64,000 bases of DNA. It comes from UBA9300 sp963668715. GTDB taxonomy: Bacteria > Bacteroidota > Bacteroidia > Bacteroidales > VadinHA17. The notes below the pieces were generated by a model that searched no databases, had not been told where the DNA came from, and saw only the letters and a list, made by a program, of their open reading frames with translations. The translations under genes were made by a program, and so were the position numbers. This document shows, in pieces, positions 28,019-37,443 of this stretch; positions within the stretch are counted from its first letter, which is position 1, and each line of letters begins with the position of its first letter. The stretch lies in the NCBI GenBank assembly GCA_963668715.1, contig OY764960.1:2480001-2544000 (forward strand), given 5' to 3'.

Positions 28019-28645
28019 ATGAAGTTGAAAATTTGCGGTTTAAGAGACAGATCAAATATTGAAAGTATATCGAAGCTAATGCCAGATTATCTGGGTTTCA
28101 TATTTTTTAAGGTTTCACAGAGATATGCAGGTGATGTTCTTTTGCCTGATCATTTGAGTGGTATCTGCAATACTATCAGTAAAGTAGGCGTATTTGTAGA
28201 TGAGGACAGGGAAAAAGTTGCAGAAACGGTGAATGCTTATGATTTGGATATGGTACAGCTACATGGAAATGAGCCTGCTGAATATTGCCTGTGGCTTAAA
28301 AAGCAGAATATAGCTGTCATAAAGGCTTTTTTTGTTGATATGAAAAGTGATTTTAAGATGATTGCAAAGTACATTGAGGTTTGCGATTATTTTCTTTTTG
28401 ATAACAGGGGAAGCACTGGCGGAGGTAGCGGAAAAAAGTTTGACTGGAACCTGCTTAAAAGATACGGTTATAATAAGCAATATTTTCTTAGCGGAGGCAT
28501 TGGCCCCTCTGATATAGATGAGATAATACAGGTTAATGATGAGAACCTGCATGCAATCGATATTAATTCGAAATTTGAGATAGTGCCAGGCTTAAAAGAT
28601 ATCGATTTAGTTACTGAATTTATTAATAAACTGAAAACAAATTAA
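28019..28645 (+). CDS. trpF: Phosphoribosylanthranilate isomerase
   Basis: 208 residues. Small (beta/alpha)8 enzyme performing the Amadori rearrangement before TrpC. KICGLRD at the N-terminus holds the catalytic Cys (Cys6). VGVFVDE, DMVQLHGNE and LFDNRGSTGGGSGKKFDW (catalytic Asp and phosphate-binding turn) follow, then FLSGGIGPSDI. It lies tightly between trpC and trpB, its stop touching the trpB start. Confidence 0.95.
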   Translation: MKLKICGLRDRSNIESISKLMPDYLGFIFFKVSQRYAGDVLLPDHLSGICNTISKVGVFVDEDREKVAETVNAYDLDMVQLHGNEPAEYCLWLKKQNIAVIKAFFVDMKSDFKMIAKYIEVCDYFLFDNRGSTGGGSGKKFDWNLLKRYGYNKQYFLSGGIGPSDIDEIIQVNDENLHAIDINSKFEIVPGLKDIDLVTEFINKLKTN

Positions 28646-29833
28646 ATGATAAAGGCGGAAGTTGATAATAATGGATATTTCGGGGATTTCGGGGGGGCAT
28701 TTATCCCTGAAATGTTATACAATAATATAAATGAACTGAAAAATAATTACCTGGATATACTTAACAGCAGGGATTTTCAGGAGGAGTATACATCTCTTTT
28801 AAAGGAATATGTCGGTCGTCCGACGCCGCTTTACTATGCCAAAAGATTATCGGAACATTTTAATACCAGTATTTATCTTAAGCGTGAGGACCTTAACCAT
28901 ACAGGTTCGCATAAGATCAATAATACCATAGGTCAGATAATCCTGGCAGGCCGGCTTGGTAAAAAAAGGATTATTGCAGAAACCGGTGCCGGTCAGCATG
29001 GGGTTGCAACAGCTACCGTATGTGCTCTTAAAGGTCTTGAATGTGTTGTTTATATGGGGGCCACAGATGTTGAAAGACAGTCGCGTAATGTAACCATAAT
29101 GAAAATGCTGGGGGCCGGTGTAGTACCGGTTGAGTCAGGGAATAAAACTCTTAAGGATGCAACAAATGAAGCTCTGCGTGATTGGATAAGTAACCCTGAA
29201 TCAACACATTATATTCTTGGCTCGGTTGTAGGCCCTCATCCTTTCCCCGATATGGTATCAAGGTTTCAATCGGTAATATCGCGGGAAATGAAAACACAGC
29301 TTATGGATAAGACCGGCAGGGAATATCCTGATTTTATTCTTGCATGCGTTGGAGGAGGGAGTAATGCAGCAGGTGCATTTTATCATTATATTGAGGATGA
29401 CAGAGTGAAGCTTGTAGGAGCGGAAGGAGGAGGGCTCGGACTGGATACAGATAAGACTTCCGCATCATTAAACAAGGGAAGAGTTGGCGTACTCCATGCA
29501 TGTAAATCATTATTACTGCAGACTGATGACGGACAAATTATTGAACCATATTCGATATCAGCCGGACTTGACTATCCCGGAGTGGGACCGCTTCATTCAT
29601 ATCTGCATACAAGTGGCAGGGCAAAATATTACAGTATAAATGACAGTGAAGCTCTCGAAGCTGCTAAAATGCTGACAAGGCTCGAAGGTATCATACCTGC
29701 ACTGGAATCTGCACATGCAATAGCTTTACTGGATAAGATAAAGGCAGGCAGGGGAGACAATGTTGTAATTAATCTTTCCGGAAGGGGAGACAAAGATATT
29801 GAAACGTATATGAAAATATTTGGATATGAATAG
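28646..29833 (+). CDS. trpB: Tryptophan synthase beta chain
   Basis: 395 residues. PLP enzyme joining indole and serine. The Schiff-base lysine is Lys90 in HTGSHKINNT. ETGAGQHGVATA, GCVGG-type phosphate loop CVGGGSNAAG and HAIALLDKI at the end are typical of TrpB1, the form that pairs with TrpA. It starts directly at the trpF stop and overlaps trpA by 8 bases. Confidence 0.97.
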   Translation: MIKAEVDNNGYFGDFGGAFIPEMLYNNINELKNNYLDILNSRDFQEEYTSLLKEYVGRPTPLYYAKRLSEHFNTSIYLKREDLNHTGSHKINNTIGQIILAGRLGKKRIIAETGAGQHGVATATVCALKGLECVVYMGATDVERQSRNVTIMKMLGAGVVPVESGNKTLKDATNEALRDWISNPESTHYILGSVVGPHPFPDMVSRFQSVISREMKTQLMDKTGREYPDFILACVGGGSNAAGAFYHYIEDDRVKLVGAEGGGLGLDTDKTSASLNKGRVGVLHACKSLLLQTDDGQIIEPYSISAGLDYPGVGPLHSYLHTSGRAKYYSINDSEALEAAKMLTRLEGIIPALESAHAIALLDKIKAGRGDNVVINLSGRGDKDIETYMKIFGYE

Positions 29834-30593
29834 GATCACTTTATTGTTTGAAAAAAAGAAAGGAAATATACTGTCACTTTATTTTACTGCAGGTTATCCT
29901 GAGAAAAACAGTACAGGTAATATCATTAAAGCCATTGAAAAGAGTGATGCTGATATGATGGAAATAGGCATTCCTTTTTCCGATCCTGTTGCCGATGGAA
30001 AAACCATACAAAACAGTAGCAGTATTGCCATTAAGAATGGAATGAATATGGAATTGCTGTTTGGCCAGCTTGAGGAAGTAAAAGGGATAATATCAAAACC
30101 TGTTTTACTCATGGGCTATTTTAACCCGGTGATGCAATATGGTGTGGAAAGGTTTTGTGAACATTGCAACAGATGCGGAATTGATGGTGTAATAATACCC
30201 GATCTTCCTCTTGTTGAATATCAGAAGTACAGAGATGTTATTAGCGGGAATAACCTGTCGTTTATTATGCTTGTGACACCCGGTACTACGGAGGAAAGAC
30301 TTAATATCATAGCTGGGGAATCGAATGGTTTCGTTTATGCTGTTTCATCATATAGTACAACAGGAAGTATGGTTAAAGCAGCAATAAATAAGGAATATAT
30401 CAGAAAGGTTGAAAAAATATGCAAATTACCTGTACTTACAGGGTTTGGTATCCATGATAATAAGTCTTTCAAAGAAATTTGCAGCATAAGTGCAGGCGGG
30501 ATAATAGGTTCGGCATTCATAAGGGAGCTTGCTGACTCAGATAATATTGAAAAGACCGTGATTGATTTTGCAGACCAAATACGTGGTAAATAA
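29826..30593 (+). CDS. trpA: Tryptophan synthase alpha chain
   Basis: 255 residues from the ATG at 29826, which overlaps trpB by 8 bases; a TTG at 29820 would add two residues. It cleaves indole-3-glycerol phosphate to indole for TrpB. The catalytic Glu46 and Asp57 lie in MEIGIPFSDPVADG, followed by GIDGVIIPDLP and YAVSSYSTTGS. It is the last gene of the operon. No classical terminator follows; the only structure is the repeat hairpin at 30652-30711. Confidence 0.95.
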   Translation: MNRITLLFEKKKGNILSLYFTAGYPEKNSTGNIIKAIEKSDADMMEIGIPFSDPVADGKTIQNSSSIAIKNGMNMELLFGQLEEVKGIISKPVLLMGYFNPVMQYGVERFCEHCNRCGIDGVIIPDLPLVEYQKYRDVISGNNLSFIMLVTPGTTEERLNIIAGESNGFVYAVSSYSTTGSMVKAAINKEYIRKVEKICKLPVLTGFGIHDNKSFKEICSISAGGIIGSAFIRELADSDNIEKTVIDFADQIRGK

Positions 30594-30651
30594 GCCTTGT
30601 TATATATTAGTTCCTCTATTGCGCTGCAATATTACCATTGAAGATAACAGA

Positions 30652-30711
30652 GACAAACGGCGAAAGACAAACCCTATCCGTTAGTCTTTAGTCGTTTGTC
30701 TTTCGTCTGTC
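30652..30711. repeat. Inverted heptamer-rich repeat between trpA and the VWA gene
   Basis: The core CGAAAGACAAAC (30661-30672) is exactly complementary to GTTTGTCTTTCG (30694-30705), and the match extends imperfectly on both sides. The right arm is a heptamer series (TTAGTCT, TTAGTCG, TTTGTCT and similar). It sits between convergent genes, 14 bases beyond the VWA stop, and may act as a two-way terminator. The same words recur at 62027-62060. Confidence 0.7.
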
Positions 30712-30724
30712 TTATAATCAGCTC

Positions 30725-32611
30725 CTATAATCCTTGATTTATATCTCTTAGCGTTTTTACCAGTCTGATAAACTCTCCACGGTATCCTTCTTCATCCGCT
30801 CCCTTTGAATCAGATGCTGTTTCAATCACCGATTCCAGGCTTGCGTTTCCTTTATAGCCGGAATCCCGAAGTATCATGCCAAATGCCGCTACCGAAGCCG
30901 AGAACCTCAGGTTTTCAGATGCTTTGCCGAATGCAACCACGTTTTTGCCGAACGGGATATCTAGAAGCAGGCTTTTATCTTCCCCGGGTTTCTTGTACCT
31001 TATTTTAACAGTAAGATACTCATTATTACTTCCTTCTTGTATCAGAGGTCTGTCAGACTGATATTTCAAAGGATCAACAGAAGGTGTTTCTTCCTCTGAG
31101 CCTGCAGGTACAAGCTCATAAAGTGCCGTTACTGTATGACCGGAACCCATTTCTCCGGCATCTTTTTTATCATCATTGAAATCCTCTTCATTAAGGAGCC
31201 GGTTTTCATAGCCTATCAGCCTGTATGACTTTATCCTTGCAGGATTGAACTCGATTTGCAGCTTAACATCCTTTGCTATTGTGAACAATGTCCCTCCGAA
31301 TTCGCTGACAAGCACTTTCCTGGCTTCCTGAATATTATCAATATAAGCATAGTTGCCGTTTCCCCTGTCAGCTATTATTTCCATTTTGTCATCTTTATAA
31401 TTATCCATACCGAATCCGAGAACAGTAATAAATATACCTTCATCCCTCTTTTTTTCAATTAATCTTTCCATTTCGGCATTACTGGATATTCCGACATTAA
31501 AATCTCCGTCGGTTGCCAGAATGATCCTGTTATTGCCTTCTTTTACATAGTTTTCCGATGCAAGCTTATATGCGAGTATCAAACCCTGTCCGCCTGCTGT
31601 GGAGCCTCCTGCACTGAGCCTGTCTATTGCCTGTAATATTTCTTCCTTTCTGTTTCCTCCTGTAGGCTCCAGCACTACTCCGGCTGCGCCGGCATATACT
31701 ACTATCGATACCCTGTCTTCCGGTCTTAATTCATTAACCAGCAGTCTGAAAGCTGATTTCAGCAATGGCAATTTATCAGGACTGTTCATCGAGCCTGAAA
31801 CGTCGAGCAGAAAGACCAGGTTTGACGGAGGCAGGTTTTCCCTGTCAATACTCTCCCCTTTCAAACCGATGTGCATCAGATAATGATCATTGTTCCATGG
31901 ACATCCGGCTATTTCTGTAAAAACTGAGAAAGGATGTTCATCCCCGGGCTCAGGATAACCATAATTGAAATAGTTGATCATCTCTTCTATCCTGACGGCA
32001 TCAACAGGCGGTTTCTGTCCATGGTTTATGAATCTTCTGACATTTGAATATGAGGCACGGTCAACATCTATAGAGAATGTTGAAAGCGGATTGTGCAGCA
32101 CATCCTTATAACCGTTCTCATGGATTGTCGAATATCCTTCGGTATTGAAGTTGCCGTTATACCATCCTGACTGGTCATATGCAGCCATAACTCCTCCTGC
32201 CATACGGTATGTGGCAGAACTTTTCCTGTGAGGCAGTGCAACACCGGTAACTGGCAGTCTTTGATCGCTATCCATAACTTTTTTATCAGGAATAACCTGC
32301 TCTTTTTCAATGTTGTTAACCGGATTCATTGAAATATTAATAACCGTCCGGTTACTGATCTTTTCAAAAACGGTTTCATATCCTTTCCTTGAAAAAACAA
32401 GATATTTTGTTTTCACGGATATTTTTATTGAGTAATAACCGTTGATATCTGTTTCTGCTACTTCACTGCTGTTATTGTCTTTTACTTTTACACCCTGAAA
32501 CGGCTGTCCTGTTTCATCAGTTACCTTACCTGTTATTATTACTGATCCTGAAAAACCTGTAGTAAATAAAGAGAGGGTCAATAGTGCGAAAATTGTTGAT
32601 ATTGTCTTCAT
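30725..32611 (-). CDS. VWA-domain protein of the YfbK type with CarboxypepD-regulatory N-terminus
   Basis: 628 residues, exported (signal peptide to about 20). Order: a carboxypeptidase-regulatory-like beta domain (about 25-97, ITGKVTDETGQPFQGVKV), a linker, a VWF_A N-terminal segment (about 160-230, LSTFSIDVDRASYSNVRRF), a von Willebrand A domain with an intact metal site D270-x-S-x-S in FLLDVSGSM, and a C-terminal DUF3520-like part. Its function is unknown; such proteins bind ligands through the metal site, outside the cytoplasm. It is divergent from the ECF sigma/anti-sigma pair, an arrangement often seen in Bacteroidota, so it may belong to their signalling unit. Confidence 0.85.
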   Translation of the reverse strand: MKTISTIFALLTLSLFTTGFSGSVIITGKVTDETGQPFQGVKVKDNNSSEVAETDINGYYSIKISVKTKYLVFSRKGYETVFEKISNRTVINISMNPVNNIEKEQVIPDKKVMDSDQRLPVTGVALPHRKSSATYRMAGGVMAAYDQSGWYNGNFNTEGYSTIHENGYKDVLHNPLSTFSIDVDRASYSNVRRFINHGQKPPVDAVRIEEMINYFNYGYPEPGDEHPFSVFTEIAGCPWNNDHYLMHIGLKGESIDRENLPPSNLVFLLDVSGSMNSPDKLPLLKSAFRLLVNELRPEDRVSIVVYAGAAGVVLEPTGGNRKEEILQAIDRLSAGGSTAGGQGLILAYKLASENYVKEGNNRIILATDGDFNVGISSNAEMERLIEKKRDEGIFITVLGFGMDNYKDDKMEIIADRGNGNYAYIDNIQEARKVLVSEFGGTLFTIAKDVKLQIEFNPARIKSYRLIGYENRLLNEEDFNDDKKDAGEMGSGHTVTALYELVPAGSEEETPSVDPLKYQSDRPLIQEGSNNEYLTVKIRYKKPGEDKSLLLDIPFGKNVVAFGKASENLRFSASVAAFGMILRDSGYKGNASLESVIETASDSKGADEEGYRGEFIRLVKTLRDINQGL

Positions 32612-32741
32612 GATTGTGCGTTTTTAGTTTTACTTCTGTTATCAGGATGCAGGTATAACGAAAATTCCATAAAATTTTTGGCACATTTTTAGTATCATTA
32701 TTGCTGAATAAAGAAGTAGTCATCGTAAGATACATATATAC

Positions 32742-33347
32742 ATGGCATTACGCCTGAGAACAGAGAGAAATGAGAGCCGGACAGATAAGGAATTGCTCGA
32801 TGAGTATATTGCATCAGGTGTTCCCGATATCCTTGGAATACTGTATGGAAGATATATTTATCTTGTATATGGCGTATGCCTTAAGTATTTTAAAAACAGA
32901 GAACACTCACAGGATGCTGTGATGGATATATTTGAAAAAGTATTAGCAGTATTGAGGACACATAAGGTAATTAACTTTAAGAGCTGGTTATATGTTCTTA
33001 CCAAGAATTATTGCCTGATGGAATTGAGATCTTCGGATAAGATAAGGAGAGAGACCGTTAATATTGACAATCATGAGTATCTTTTTATGGAAAATGTGGC
33101 AGAACTGCATCCTATAGACAGAAAAGATGATAATATAGATAAAATTCTGGAATTGTGTATAGAAAAGCTTAAAGAGGAACAAAAGGAATGTATAAGATTG
33201 TTTTATTATGATAATAAGTGTTACAGGGAAATTGCCAGGAAGATGGATATTGATGAGAAGAAAGTAAAATCTCTTTTGCAAAATGCAAAGAGGAATTTAA
33301 GGATATGTATAGACGGAAAATATGAAGGACAGGAAGGAAGTTACTGA
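32742..33347 (+). CDS. ECF RNA polymerase sigma factor
   Basis: 201 residues. Region 2 is visible at about 27-95 (LYGRYIYLVYGVCLKYFKNREHSQDAVMDIFEKV, with the promoter-melting helix) and region 4 at about 140-195 (CIRLFYYDNKCYREIARKM...KVKSLLQNAKRNL). It directs polymerase to a private regulon. The stop lies 26 bases inside the next gene, which encodes an anti-sigma-like membrane protein, so the two are translationally coupled. The divergent VWA gene starts 130 bases upstream. Confidence 0.92.
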   Translation: MALRLRTERNESRTDKELLDEYIASGVPDILGILYGRYIYLVYGVCLKYFKNREHSQDAVMDIFEKVLAVLRTHKVINFKSWLYVLTKNYCLMELRSSDKIRRETVNIDNHEYLFMENVAELHPIDRKDDNIDKILELCIEKLKEEQKECIRLFYYDNKCYREIARKMDIDEKKVKSLLQNAKRNLRICIDGKYEGQEGSY

Positions 33348-34209
33348 AAGGCGTCTTGATGAGATAAAGCGCTATCTGAAGGATGAAATGAACCCCTCCG
33401 AACGGAATGAGTTCGAGAGGAAGCTTCAGTCCGACCCGTTTCTTGCCGAAGCAGTAGAAGGTTATTCCCTTATGGATCCTGACCTTATTAATACCGATAT
33501 AAAACAAATAAAAAGAAGTCTTAAAGGTACCAGGCGGCAAAGCACTCTGATTTACAGGGTAGCTGCCGCAATTATCATACTTATAGCTGTTTCGTCTGTT
33601 CTGTTGGTAAAGAACCTCAGGCGACCTGAAATCCAAATGGCGGAAACGGTGTTAAGCCCGGGGGACGGGGATACGGCTCTTGAGATTCCGGACAAAGATA
33701 TGTTGAGAGAGGAACAGGTTATAACAGAAAATCTTAAGATTGGGAAGCAGGCGAGAAAAGAGATGCCCGAATTGAAAAAAGGAGCAGGCATAACAAGCAG
33801 ATCACCTGATACATTAAAGGAAATTCCGGCTATACCAGAAGCGCAGGCTGCAATGAAGAAAGCATCTGGAATAAGCAGGGTAACAGGTATGCCTGTAGCC
33901 ATTCGTGATTCGTCAGGAAGAGCAAGGCCTGTGACAGGCATGGAAAAATATATTGAGTACCTTGCAGAGAACCATGTTTATCCTGTTTCACAGGATAAGA
34001 CGGGCGATGCAGTGGTAGAAATGGAAATTATCATAGCTGATGACGGATCAATCGATAAGATAAAGATCCTTAAGAGCCCTGGCAAAGCATTTGCTGATGA
34101 GGCCAGGCGATTGATAAATGAAGGGCCTGCCTGGCTGCCCGCAATAAAAAACAGTGAAACTGTGCGGGATACAGTTATATTGGATATTCTTTTTAAGAAG
34201 CAGGATTAG
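33322..34209 (+). CDS. Anti-sigma-like membrane protein with a TonB-type C-terminal domain
   Basis: 295 residues. The N-terminal ~70 residues (RYLKDEMNPSERNEFERKL) look like a cytoplasmic anti-sigma helix bundle without zinc ligands. One membrane segment follows at about 74-92 (YRVAAAIIILIAVSSVLLV), then a low-complexity periplasmic linker, then about 205-295 resembling a TonB C-terminal domain (AVVEMEIIIADDGSIDKIKI, AWLPAIKN). It overlaps the sigma gene by 26 bases and probably holds that sigma factor inactive. The TonB-like end could instead sense or contact an outer-membrane receptor. Confidence 0.75.
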   Translation: MKDRKEVTERRLDEIKRYLKDEMNPSERNEFERKLQSDPFLAEAVEGYSLMDPDLINTDIKQIKRSLKGTRRQSTLIYRVAAAIIILIAVSSVLLVKNLRRPEIQMAETVLSPGDGDTALEIPDKDMLREEQVITENLKIGKQARKEMPELKKGAGITSRSPDTLKEIPAIPEAQAAMKKASGISRVTGMPVAIRDSSGRARPVTGMEKYIEYLAENHVYPVSQDKTGDAVVEMEIIIADDGSIDKIKILKSPGKAFADEARRLINEGPAWLPAIKNSETVRDTVILDILFKKQD

Positions 34210-34329
34210 CGGGCAGGCCTTACACCTGTTTTTATTCACTATCCATTCCTGTATACCGGTTCTTTAGGTTTGGCTGGAAAGGTTTTTACATAATTTTACT
34301 ATTCCTAATTAAAATCCATTAATGGGGCC

Positions 34330-34671
34330 TTATTTATTTTTTCCATTTACAGGGTTGGCGTCAAGAACAAACATACCTCTGCCGTGTGTTGCAATAATAA
34401 TCATGTTGTCACGAGGATGTATCTGTAGATCATGGACATATGCGAACGGGAGGTCTGCCGGGACACAAAGATTTATCCTGTTATTCCAAAATTTTACAAA
34501 AAGGTCCTGTACCGATTCTTCGATTATAAATTTACTTGAAGTGAATCTGTGCCCATAATTAATCAGAACAGGATAATACTCATTGAACAGATATTTAAAT
34601 GATTTTTCATTTCCCTTCTTAAAAGAAACCCAATGATTAATACTATTATTTTCAGGATTAATAATATTCAT
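34330..34671 (-). pseudogene. Deletion chimera: ECF sigma N-terminus fused to a propeller C-terminus
   Basis: 113 codons, open, ATG at 34671. Residues 1-68 are a sigma-70 region 2 (FNEYYPVLINYGHRF, EESVQDLFVKFWNNR). From about residue 69 the text switches to ADLPFAYVHDLQIHPRDN and ATHGRGMFVLDA, the hallmark of BNR/YVTN propeller proteins, and stops soon after. The switch lies near 34471-34476 and keeps frame. Sigma region 4 and the front of the propeller gene are absent. The simplest reading is one deletion that joined two neighbouring genes. It might still be expressed, but neither parent function is complete. Confidence 0.7.
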
Positions 34672-34928
34672 TGAATAATGATCTTATACGCTAACTTAAA
34701 AAGAATAATATATTAATACCATAGCCATATGTTATATGATTATTATTATACGCCTGCCAGGACACATCTGTCTGGCTGGTCATATTATTCAGCATGATTG
34801 AACATTCTCGGCTTTTTATAAAAGGACAATTTTTTAAATGTTATCTATCCCTGGTTTATTTATTTTACGATATTTCAATCAGTATTTGGGTGCACAGATC
34901 GCACAGATCCGACACAAAATATTTTTAC
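34672..34928. other. Spacer with a small tandem repeat
   Basis: 257 bases without a supported gene. It contains an imperfect inverted repeat (GCCAGGACA...TGTCTGGC near 34757-34777) and a perfect 9-base tandem repeat GCACAGATC at 34892-34909. Upstream sequence of the chimera should hold the old sigma-gene promoter, but no consensus was found. Confidence 0.4.
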
Positions 34929-36356
34929 TTATTGAACCATGTTCGTTTGTCCTTTCAGAATGAACTTGTCGTACAGCAGGAGCAACAGGCTGGCTCCCAC
35001 GGCTATTCCTGAAAAGAGTATCCAGACATTACCAGGGTGGAAGGTGTTCCACAGGTACTGCGTAAGCTGTGTGCCATCCATTCCAAACAATTCCTGTGCT
35101 CTCTCAAAATATTGTGTCTGACTGAACTGTTCTGAGATAGGTTGTATTGTAAATCCTTTTTGTTCAACAGCCTTGCTTAGAAGGTAATATTTATCGGCCA
35201 GTATTTCGAATGGTTTACCTGATACCCATCCGGCGAGAAAATGACCTATGGCAATAGCCAGGAATACCGTACCCATATACAGGGCTTTCTTGTCAGGGGG
35301 AGCTATACGGCCTACATATTCGTTAAACTTAGGAGATGACGCCATCTCTCCAATACTGAAGATGAGCATACCTGCTATCATTATCCACGGATTCTGAGTT
35401 ATGAACATGAGAAGTAATCCTATACCAAGGATCAAAATGCCGGTCATCATCGACTGTAACGGACGGTAACGCATGCTTACCGACGACACCCACATCTGGA
35501 ACACAATTATAAAGAAGGCATCCAGACTTGTAATTGTGGGGGCTGTAATGGTTCCTTCCGCCAGTCCGAACAAAGCCCCTATCCTGTCCATGTCTACCCA
35601 ATGTTCGAGAAATACGGGGAATGAATAATATAGCTGGTTGAAGGCAGTCCAGAATAAGCCCATGATAACAAGGAAGAGTACGTATTTCCAGTTTTTTAGG
35701 GTTATCCATATATTGGTGAAAGCGATGCCGATATTCTTAATGAATTTTTCCTTAACAGGCTCCCTGTCAGGCTCCCTGAAGAAGAAAAATACGAAGATAT
35801 AGTTTATGGCAATGGTAATAATAGACATCAGGAATACAAGGTTCCAGTCAATTTTATAAATAAAACCGGCAATGAAAGGGCCGATAAATCCTCCGACATT
35901 AACCATAACGTAGAAAATACCAAAACCTACAGAAGCAGTTTCGTCATTAGTAGTCTTGGCTATCATTCCTGATATGATCGGTTTAAAAAGAGCTCCGGCA
36001 ATAGCAAGGAATATATAAGCGGCAAAAACCAGTCCGTATGAATCGAAAGTACCAACCATAAAATAGCCTGCAACATAAGCTGTAAAGGATAGGATGAGCA
36101 TTTTCTTATAACCTATCCTGTCGGATATAGCTCCTGTTATAACGGGCAGAAAATACAATAACATCGAACCCGTCCCAATGATAGCGCCTTTCTGTACCTG
36201 TGTAAAACCCAGCGCTCCTGTGTCTTTAGAAAGAGTAAGGTAAAGGGCAAAAGTATTATAGAATCCATACCAGGCCCATCTTTCGAACAGTTCCATAATA
36301 TTGGAAATCCAGAAAACACGTGGGAATTTCTTAAGTACAACACCAAGCTTACTCAT
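34929..36356 (-). CDS. MFS transporter, POT-like
   Basis: 475 residues with about 12 predicted membrane segments. The start (IMELFERWAWYGFYNTFALYL) and the loop GAISDRIGYKK (MFS motif A) resemble proton-dependent oligopeptide transporters and related Bacteroidota MFS proteins; FGIFYVMVNVGGFIGP is also POT-like. The substrate is uncertain. Its upstream region is duplicated at 39977-40067 in front of the ghost of a paralogue. Confidence 0.8.
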   Translation of the reverse strand: MSKLGVVLKKFPRVFWISNIMELFERWAWYGFYNTFALYLTLSKDTGALGFTQVQKGAIIGTGSMLLYFLPVITGAISDRIGYKKMLILSFTAYVAGYFMVGTFDSYGLVFAAYIFLAIAGALFKPIISGMIAKTTNDETASVGFGIFYVMVNVGGFIGPFIAGFIYKIDWNLVFLMSIITIAINYIFVFFFFREPDREPVKEKFIKNIGIAFTNIWITLKNWKYVLFLVIMGLFWTAFNQLYYSFPVFLEHWVDMDRIGALFGLAEGTITAPTITSLDAFFIIVFQMWVSSVSMRYRPLQSMMTGILILGIGLLLMFITQNPWIMIAGMLIFSIGEMASSPKFNEYVGRIAPPDKKALYMGTVFLAIAIGHFLAGWVSGKPFEILADKYYLLSKAVEQKGFTIQPISEQFSQTQYFERAQELFGMDGTQLTQYLWNTFHPGNVWILFSGIAVGASLLLLLYDKFILKGQTNMVQ

Positions 36357-36448
36357 AATTATACGGTTTTAATAGAATTCGTAAATATAAAGTTTTAGAA
36401 ACAAAATAATTATGCTAAAAGGAATATTTGTCTTGTAATAAAAGATAA
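36357..36448 (-). promoter_or_regulatory. MFS upstream block conserved in the ghost paralogue
   Basis: About 90 bases before the MFS start align almost base for base with 39977-40067, including ACAAAATAATTATGCTAAAA and GAATATTTGTCTTGTAATAA (plus-strand reading). Conservation of this non-coding block while the ghost's coding part was lost suggests promoter function on the minus strand. No textbook TAnnTTTG is present; TTATTTTG is the closest. Confidence 0.5.
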
Positions 36449-36682
36449 GTCCACAATCCACAGTCCACAATCCACAGGCCACAGGCCGCAATGTTAATTG
36501 GTTTATTGGTTAAATGGTTGACCTGTTAAGTCGTTGAGTTAGTTGACTAAACAATTCTTTTACACTTTTTTCTTACAATACTAAGTCCAATACACCAATA
36601 CACCAATTAATGAATTAACATTTGAAGACTGTGGACTGGAATAACAGTCATTCCGTTAGTCTTTAGTCTTTTGCCTTTTGTC
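36449..36682. repeat. Compound heptamer repeat cassette forming a large inverted repeat
   Basis: Six perfectly phased heptamers at 36449-36490 (GTCCACA, ATCCACA, GTCCACA, ATCCACA, GGCCACA, GGCCGCA) are followed by ATGTTAATTGG and TTGGT-type units. The right part (about 36580-36640) is a reverse-oriented copy: CCAATACA units, then AATTAACAT, then TGTGGACTG. The far right (36656-36682) is a TTTAGTC/TTTTGTC heptamer array that encodes the C-terminal tail of the DUF3267 gene. Confidence 0.8.
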
Positions 36683-37297
36683 TTCATAAAAATATGCCTC
36701 TTTCCTGTCTGCATCATCCCATGTAATAATTTTTTTGTCACGATTGATCCAGTAGAAATTGATCAGGGCAAAATCGCCGGCACACATCGTAGTATGCATG
36801 AAAAGGCTGCAGAGAATACTCCAGCTCCATAGTGGTGAATGAATAATAACTATCAGACAGATTAATAAAGCGCTTATTATAACGAATGGTGTTAAGGCTA
36901 CAATAATGAAAAGTACCGGGCCAACAGGGAACATATGGCTTGTAACATAGAAGTAATACTGGTTCCAGTCGGCGCCAATACGTATGTTCCTGGCACCACC
37001 GAAGAAATAGGGTATAATGTGAAGAAATTCGTGCGGGATAGCCAGTATAAGAGGTATTAAGATAATACCTATGGAACTATGCATTAATATTGTCAGAAAA
37101 GAATAATTATCCGAAAGAGCAATTCTGAAATCAGCCATCCATATTATTATGGCCAACAGAAATGACCAGGCCGATATCACAGGGAAAGTATGTTTTTTGA
37201 TATATTCAAAAACAAAAGGTATCATTTCATCATATGATAAGGTGCGCAGGTGACAGAAGCGGTCACTTTTTACAATGTCCCGGACTTTTGTTTTCAT
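36656..37297 (-). CDS. DUF3267 integral-membrane protein, putative zinc peptidase
   Basis: 213 residues from the ATG at 37297 (MKTKVRDIVK); an upstream ATG at 37321 would add eight residues before it. It has about four membrane segments and a zincin motif HEFLH (89-93) at the end of one of them, plus HTTMCAGDF further on, as in the DUF3267 family of predicted membrane metallopeptidases. The substrate is unknown. The last residues, EDKRQKTKD, and the TAA are encoded by the heptamer repeat ACTAAAG/GCAAAAG, so the natural C-terminus has been replaced or extended by repeat DNA. Confidence 0.75.
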   Translation of the reverse strand: MKTKVRDIVKSDRFCHLRTLSYDEMIPFVFEYIKKHTFPVISAWSFLLAIIIWMADFRIALSDNYSFLTILMHSSIGIILIPLILAIPHEFLHIIPYFFGGARNIRIGADWNQYYFYVTSHMFPVGPVLFIIVALTPFVIISALLICLIVIIHSPLWSWSILCSLFMHTTMCAGDFALINFYWINRDKKIITWDDADRKEAYFYEDKRQKTKD

Positions 37298-37443
37298 GAT
37301 TATGTAAAGGTATTTATACAATTGAATAATTACAATATGCTGCTGGCTACCAGCGTTTAAAAACGGTGACGTTGTCAGGGATACTGTAAAACCGGATAAT
37401 GTCTTTAAAAAACAGGATCAGATAAACGGTTTTTTCATTGTTT

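Noticed and set aside
34757..34777. Terminator after the MFS or chimera gene
   Set aside because: The inverted repeat GCCAGGACA/TGTCTGGC has no T run on either strand and lies upstream of the MFS 3' end in the wrong sense for the chimera.
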